64,000 nucleotides of DNA from Exobasidium rhododendri (taxonomy: Eukaryota > Basidiomycota > Exobasidiomycetes > Exobasidiales > Exobasidiaceae): NCBI GenBank assembly GCA_026210745.1, contig CP110630.1, forward strand, positions 6,200,001-6,264,000, written 5' to 3'. Position 1 is the stretch's first letter. The number at the start of each line of letters is the position of its first letter. Made by a program: the position numbers and the translations under genes. Below the pieces are notes generated by a model, which was not told where the DNA came from, searched no databases, and saw only the letters and a list, made by a program, of their open reading frames with translations. Positions 59,944 to 64,000 of this stretch are shown in pieces.

Positions 59944-62022
59944 ATGTCGTTTGACGACCCAAGCTCGTTTCTGTTTGGGTTGAATCAGTTTGCTACGCCT
60001 TCCAATCACGATTCTCCACTTGGAGGCAGCAGCAACAATCACAGTAATAACAACCACAACAACAACCAGAACAACAACAACAACAACAATAACACGAACA
60101 ACAACCTTCTTCCTGCCAACGACCACGGCCATCAGGATCAACGAGCCTCTGCTCTTCTGACTGGTCTCGACCCCTTCACCGGCAACGAAGCCACTCTAGA
60201 AGGAGGAAGTTTTGCAGACCATATGGAGTTATGGACCAACGTGAACTTCAGCTTTGATGGCCCGACCGGTCATGCATTGCTTGGTCACGAAGACAAGGAA
60301 AAGGATGAAGGTGACAAGAAGGACGAAGACAAGGAGGAAGACAAGAGGGCCGGGAAGAAGGCTCGTAATGACGCTGAAAAGGGAGCTGGTCCTGCTCGAC
60401 GTGGGAAAAGTAGACAGAGAGAGGAAGGAGACGACGATCATGCTGCTGTTGGCGAACCTCATGAGCCTCCTCAACATGCAAGCAAGGACGCCTTCAACTT
60501 TCAACAATCGTCCTACTACCCAGCTGCTGCTGCTTCTGCGTCCTCTCGCAATGCTGATGATGTCCGTCGATCTGGATTCAATCAGCCTGGCCCCTATTCG
60601 GAATTGCCTCGCTCGACCAGTGTACACGATGGACGCTCGGCAGTGAACCCTTCTTCACCCACTCCTCAGGGTCAAGCGTTTCTCAATGGCGCGCAGCCTG
60701 GTATGGCGAACCCGAATCTTCCCTTGGGCGCATTCAACGGTTTGCAGCAACACTCCTTTCAAGGCAATGCATCAAACGGTATGGCAGGAGTCGCATCACC
60801 TGGGCTCTTCAACGGCCAGCAACAACTATCAGGCCAGCTCGACATCAATTCCTTACTCGCTCTCCAGCAGATTGTAGCTCAAAATCCTCTCGCATTGGCC
60901 AGCTTGGGTAATTTTGCCGGCCTGAACCCACAATTGGGAGCCTTGAGTGCACAACTGAGTAATCTCGGTGCTCTTAATGGACACAATTTGCAGCAGCTAC
61001 AGCAACAGATGCAGCAGCAGCAGCAGCAGCAGCAACGTCAACAACACCAACCTCAACCGCAATCGAACGGTGTTGTGCCCGTTGCCGCACCGCACGTGTC
61101 GCCCACTATCCAAGCTCAACAGATGCCGTATGGTCCTTACAACCTTGGCTATCAGACGGGATGGCCGATCTATAACAACCAGTTCAACCAGTCACCGGCT
61201 CTGGGTAATCTAAATGGCCCGTATGCCTCTTTAGCGAATGGCAACCTCAACCGCGACACCAGTGGAATTCCCTTCCCTGCTGGAGCACTCGACGGTGATG
61301 ATGACGACAAGAGAGGCAAGGACAGAAGACCTACACTGGCTACAAAAGGTAGCCACGGAAAGGGTGTCAAGCCTCCCACCCGTGAGCGAAAGCTGTCATC
61401 TTCCGATGGCAACAACAGCAGCGGCGAGTCGGGTGTTGATCAGTCCAAGATGACCTCTTCTGAGCGTGCGAGGTTCCTCGAAGAAAGAGCCGCCGAACGA
61501 GACGACATTCCGCCTCTCAAGTTGATCGACACTGGAAACCCGGAAGCCGATGCTGAAGCCAATCGACAGGCTATCGAAGAGGACAAGAGAAAGCGCAACA
61601 CGGCTGCCAGTGCTCGATTCAGAGTGAAGAAGAAGCAAAGAGAAGCCGCTCTAGAAGCACACAGTAAAGAGCTCTCTACTCAGATGTCGGATCTGAGAGA
61701 TGAAGTCCAGAAGCTTCGAAGTGAGAATCAATGGCTCAAGGGACTGATTCAAGTTCGACCTGGTAACAAGGACGGCGGCATCATCCCTTCCCTGAATGAC
61801 AAAATGCACTCCTCTGTCTCTGGCTCGGAAGCCCTTCAAGCTGCTCAGCAACTCCAAGCTCTCCAACAAGCGGTCACTCTATCACAGCAAGGGTCGATCC
61901 CATCAGGTCCAGGCAAGCAACTCGAACGTTTGAGGGATACAGGTATCCGACCCAGAGGAGTTGGAACCAGCAACCACCATGGTGTCGCCGCCGCCGGTTC
62001 GAAGCGAGATCGGGAGGAGTAG
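59944..62022 (+). CDS. bZIP transcription factor (Cys3/MetR/Zip1-like)
   Basis: One exon, 692 residues. The bZIP domain lies near residues 545-605: basic region 'KRKRNTAASARFRVKKKQRE' with the N-x-x-A-x-x-x-R core (NTAASARFR), then heptad leucines in 'LEAHSKELSTQMSDLRDEV' and 'QKLRSENQWLKGLI'. The NTAASARFRxKKKQRE form is typical of Neurospora Cys3, Aspergillus MetR and fission yeast Zip1, which control sulfur assimilation or cadmium response, rather than of Gcn4 or AP-1 types. The N-terminal half has Asn-rich (codons 29-57) and Gln-rich (about 350-375) low-complexity tracts and an acidic/basic segment, likely activation regions. The target pathway is inferred from the basic region only. Confidence 0.9.
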   Translation: MSFDDPSSFLFGLNQFATPSNHDSPLGGSSNNHSNNNHNNNQNNNNNNNNTNNNLLPANDHGHQDQRASALLTGLDPFTGNEATLEGGSFADHMELWTNVNFSFDGPTGHALLGHEDKEKDEGDKKDEDKEEDKRAGKKARNDAEKGAGPARRGKSRQREEGDDDHAAVGEPHEPPQHASKDAFNFQQSSYYPAAAASASSRNADDVRRSGFNQPGPYSELPRSTSVHDGRSAVNPSSPTPQGQAFLNGAQPGMANPNLPLGAFNGLQQHSFQGNASNGMAGVASPGLFNGQQQLSGQLDINSLLALQQIVAQNPLALASLGNFAGLNPQLGALSAQLSNLGALNGHNLQQLQQQMQQQQQQQQRQQHQPQPQSNGVVPVAAPHVSPTIQAQQMPYGPYNLGYQTGWPIYNNQFNQSPALGNLNGPYASLANGNLNRDTSGIPFPAGALDGDDDDKRGKDRRPTLATKGSHGKGVKPPTRERKLSSSDGNNSSGESGVDQSKMTSSERARFLEERAAERDDIPPLKLIDTGNPEADAEANRQAIEEDKRKRNTAASARFRVKKKQREAALEAHSKELSTQMSDLRDEVQKLRSENQWLKGLIQVRPGNKDGGIIPSLNDKMHSSVSGSEALQAAQQLQALQQAVTLSQQGSIPSGPGKQLERLRDTGIRPRGVGTSNHHGVAAAGSKRDREE
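60031..60108 (+). repeat. AAC-rich codon repeat (poly-Asn) in the bZIP gene
   Basis: Imperfect AAC/AAT trinucleotide tract coding an Asn-rich run interrupted by His, Ser, Gln and Thr. A second, CAG-rich tract (poly-Gln) is at 60989-61050. Both are prone to length change. Confidence 0.75.
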
Positions 62023-62628
62023 AGGAGCAGCTTGTGGAATACAGACTTATTGATTGTGCCGGATTGTTTATTGCCATTGTACTGCCTGGATATACGATCC
62101 TTTCTTTCTTCCCTTCCTTCCTTCCTTCCTCCATCCCTTTTCACCGTGTCTTTCTTAATTATAGAAGAGTGTGGTCGTGCGTCGTCTTCGGCTCTGTATG
62201 TATATATACCTTTGCAGCCATCTCGCCCCCTCGCTTCCATGTATGCTCTTTTCAGATATGCCCCCAAAATATGATTATGAGACGTGAATGATTGAGAGCG
62301 ATGTCTTATGGGTAGTAAAAGTCGCTCAGGCCGTCGTTAATGCAAAGGGACATCGAAGCGCCCTCGCACCCTCGCCTTCGATCGTCGTCGGACAGTCCTA
62401 CGCGACGAAATTATTTCTTATTTTATTTATTTATAGCCTGGCGACTTTGGCTGGCGGAGAAGAAGGGGGGCGCGACACAAGAACAACCCTGGCGAGAAGT
62501 CAGAAATTTTACACACGATCGAAGGGAGGAGTAAGCGATTCGAAACTTCCACCACCACCCTCCTCCTCACCACTGGATTGACACACAAGCTTCACATTCC
62601 TCATCATACCGTGTATGAAAGTTTCGAC
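62023..62628. other. Intergenic region between the bZIP and KRE2 genes
   Basis: 3' flank of the bZIP gene with CCTT repeats (about 62107-62132), then AT-rich TTATTTATTTAT near 62418-62431, then the KRE2 promoter. A small upstream ATG at 62615 is out of frame with KRE2 and overlaps its start, so it could act as an uORF. Confidence 0.45.
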
Positions 62629-64000
62629 ATGGTGAGCTTGCCATTCTTGGAAGTGATCGGGAGAAGACCTCAGCGAGTGGTTGCACTTGCCATCACTCTT
62701 CTGCTCTTGATCAGTCTTTCCACCTACTTTACCATCTCGCCGAACAGCTATGATTCGGTCCGACAGCATTTCTCTCAAATACCAAGACCTTGGTCGTCTT
62801 CAGCTTCGTCACCATCCCTCTCGTCCACAATAGATGCATCTTCAGGAAAAGCAGGGCCGGTGTTGCCATACAACCAAGACATAAAAGACATGTACACGCA
62901 CAATCCAGGAAAGCCGAATTCACCTGAGGATCTCTTGAAATGGGCAACAAAGGGAGCAGATGGAAATTACTATCCTCCCACGTTTGTGCCTCAGATGGCC
63001 AATCAAGCACCGAGAGCTAAAGCAGGATTTATTGTTCTGGTCAGGAACAACGAGTTGGATGGGATGAGGGACAGTATGAGGGATGTGGAAGACCGATTCA
63101 ATAGAAAGTATGGCTACCCTTGGATCTTCTTGAACAGTGAGTGAAGGCGTACATTACAATAAAGGAGAGAAAAGGTGCTGATCATTTTCATACTTTTCCG
63201 CTGCAGATGAACCTTTCTCAGAGGCATTCAAGAAGGGAGTCAGGCAGATGACTCGAAGTGAAGTCAGATTCGGGATGATCCCTAAAGAGCACTGGGGCTA
63301 TCCTGAATGGATCTCACAAGAAAAGGCAGCCGCCACACGGAAGGAGATGCACGAGAAGAAGATCATCTATGGTGACTCCGAGTCGTACAGACACATGTGC
63401 CGGTTCCAGTCTGGCTTCTTCTTCCGACACCCCCTCACTCTTGACTTGGACTACTACTGGCGAGTGGAGCCAGGCATCAAGCTGTACTGCGACATCGACT
63501 ATGATCCTTTCGTCTTCATGGCCATGAACAACAAGACGTACGGATTCACAATGGCGCTACACGAGTATCTTGAGACTGTGCCAACGCTGTACTCTGCTAC
63601 GAAGACCTTTGTTCAGAAGAACCCGCAATATGTGGCCAAGGATGCCGGCATGCACTTCCTCACTGACGAACCGGAGAAGTTCATGGAGCCAGGCTGGAAT
63701 CTGTGTCACTTTTGGTCGAACTTCGAGATTGGTGATCTGCGATTCTGGCGAAGCAAAGAGTATCTGGAATACTTTGATCACCTCGACAAAGCAGGTGGCT
63801 TCTTCTACGAGCGATGGGGAGATGCACCAGTACACAGTCTGGCGGCCATCTTGTTCTTGGACAAGTCACGACTGCACCACTTTGACGACATTGGCTACTA
63901 TCACGTTCCCTGGAATCACTGTCCTGCCGACCCCAAATACCATCAGGGACGATGCAACTGCGATCCCAGCAAGGTGGGTCTACTTAACTGTTTCTAGAGT
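62629..64000 (+). CDS. KRE2: Alpha-1,2-mannosyltransferase, GT15 (Kre2/Mnt1), cut at window end
   Basis: Golgi type II membrane enzyme that extends O- and N-linked mannan chains. Exons 62629-63136 and 63207-63973 code 425 residues, with more expected beyond the window. A short cytosolic tail, signal anchor 'VVALAITLLLLISLSTYFTI' (about 17-37) and a Ser-rich stem precede the catalytic domain: 'KAGFIVLVRNNELDGMRDS', 'NRKYGYPWIFLN', 'MCRFQSGFFFRHPL', 'YYWRVEPGIKLYCDIDYDP', 'NLCHFWSNFEIGDLRFW' and 'YHVPWNHCP', all hallmarks of GT15. A donor GTGGGT at 63974 probably starts another intron, since family members continue past the 'GRCNCDPS' segment; reading through would end at a stop at 63995-63997. 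Confidence 0.94.

Noticed and set aside
60229-60627. 132-codon ORF antisense to the bZIP gene
   Set aside because: Shadow of the acidic/basic low-complexity codons of the real gene; no independent signal.
1-64000. tRNA genes, rRNA, CRISPR arrays, transposons
   Set aside because: No B-box with pairing acceptor arms, no rRNA core sequence, no regular spacer repeats, and no reverse transcriptase or transposase motif was recognised. A tRNAscan or RepeatMasker run would be decisive.

Overview
This 64 kb window is nuclear DNA of a filamentous or yeast-like fungus. The genes carry short spliceosomal introns (about 42 to 165 nt, mostly GTGAGT donors and CAG or TAG acceptors). The gene set (Sch9 kinase, DASH subunit Duo1, bZIP regulator, Kre2-type mannosyltransferase, fused Ade5,7, peroxisomal Lon) is fungal. 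Compact spacing and protein style suggest a basidiomycete, perhaps Ustilaginomycotina; the phylum is an inference. I found no rRNA, tRNA, CRISPR or intact transposon. Exon coordinates come from splice-site reading with phase checks and have no transcript support.

Left part (1-13 kb), housekeeping: the 3' part of squalene epoxidase (ERG1, +); then on the minus strand an unknown acidic/basic protein, Mediator MED4 and the AGC kinase SCH9; a 1.6 kb gap; then on the plus strand the COX5/COX IV subunit and a membrane-anchored steryl-ester-type lipase.

Middle part (13.4-24.5 kb), accessory: a tandem array of divergent F-box-like paralogs, all on the minus strand. At least four look intact (13.4-14.3, 15.8-16.9, 20.3-21.3 and 21.7-22.7 kb, plus 23.6-24.5 kb). 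One has a nonsense codon (22.9-23.5 kb) and one has two in-frame stops (17.2-18.3 kb). An ordinary F-box gene (18.7-19.9 kb, +) is embedded in the array. The paralogs share an N-terminal 'LPLEII...HLA..GSRSA..ALIHP' box and a small C-terminal exon encoding an 'FKRLE.AK.MI' helix, joined by a phase-2 intron at the same place. This is the best candidate for an undescribed, rapidly evolving family.

Right part (25-64 kb), dense: NSE4 (Smc5/6), peroxisomal Lon (ends SRL), SUA5, two small secreted proteins sharing a mature N-terminus (L/VEITSGRH), a large low-complexity protein, PEX7, folylpolyglutamate synthase, a single-pass membrane protein, SEC9, 5-hydroxyisourate hydrolase, TIM9, a small RGG protein, DUO1, eIF5 (TIF5), ADE5,7, RRB1, a peroxisomal acyl-CoA ligase (ends SKL), MRPL32, SED5, a Cys3/MetR-like bZIP factor, and the 5' part of a KRE2/MNT1 mannosyltransferase cut by the window end.

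Functional threads: peroxisome biology (Lon, PEX7, acyl-CoA ligase), mitochondria (COX5, TIM9, MRPL32, likely dual-targeted SUA5 and FPGS), membrane fusion (SEC9, SED5), and chromosome biology (NSE4, DUO1). Many neighbours are divergent pairs sharing a short promoter: Lon/SUA5, PEX7/FPGS, SEC9/HIUase, TIM9/RGG, DUO1/TIF5, ADE5,7/RRB1 and MRPL32/SED5.
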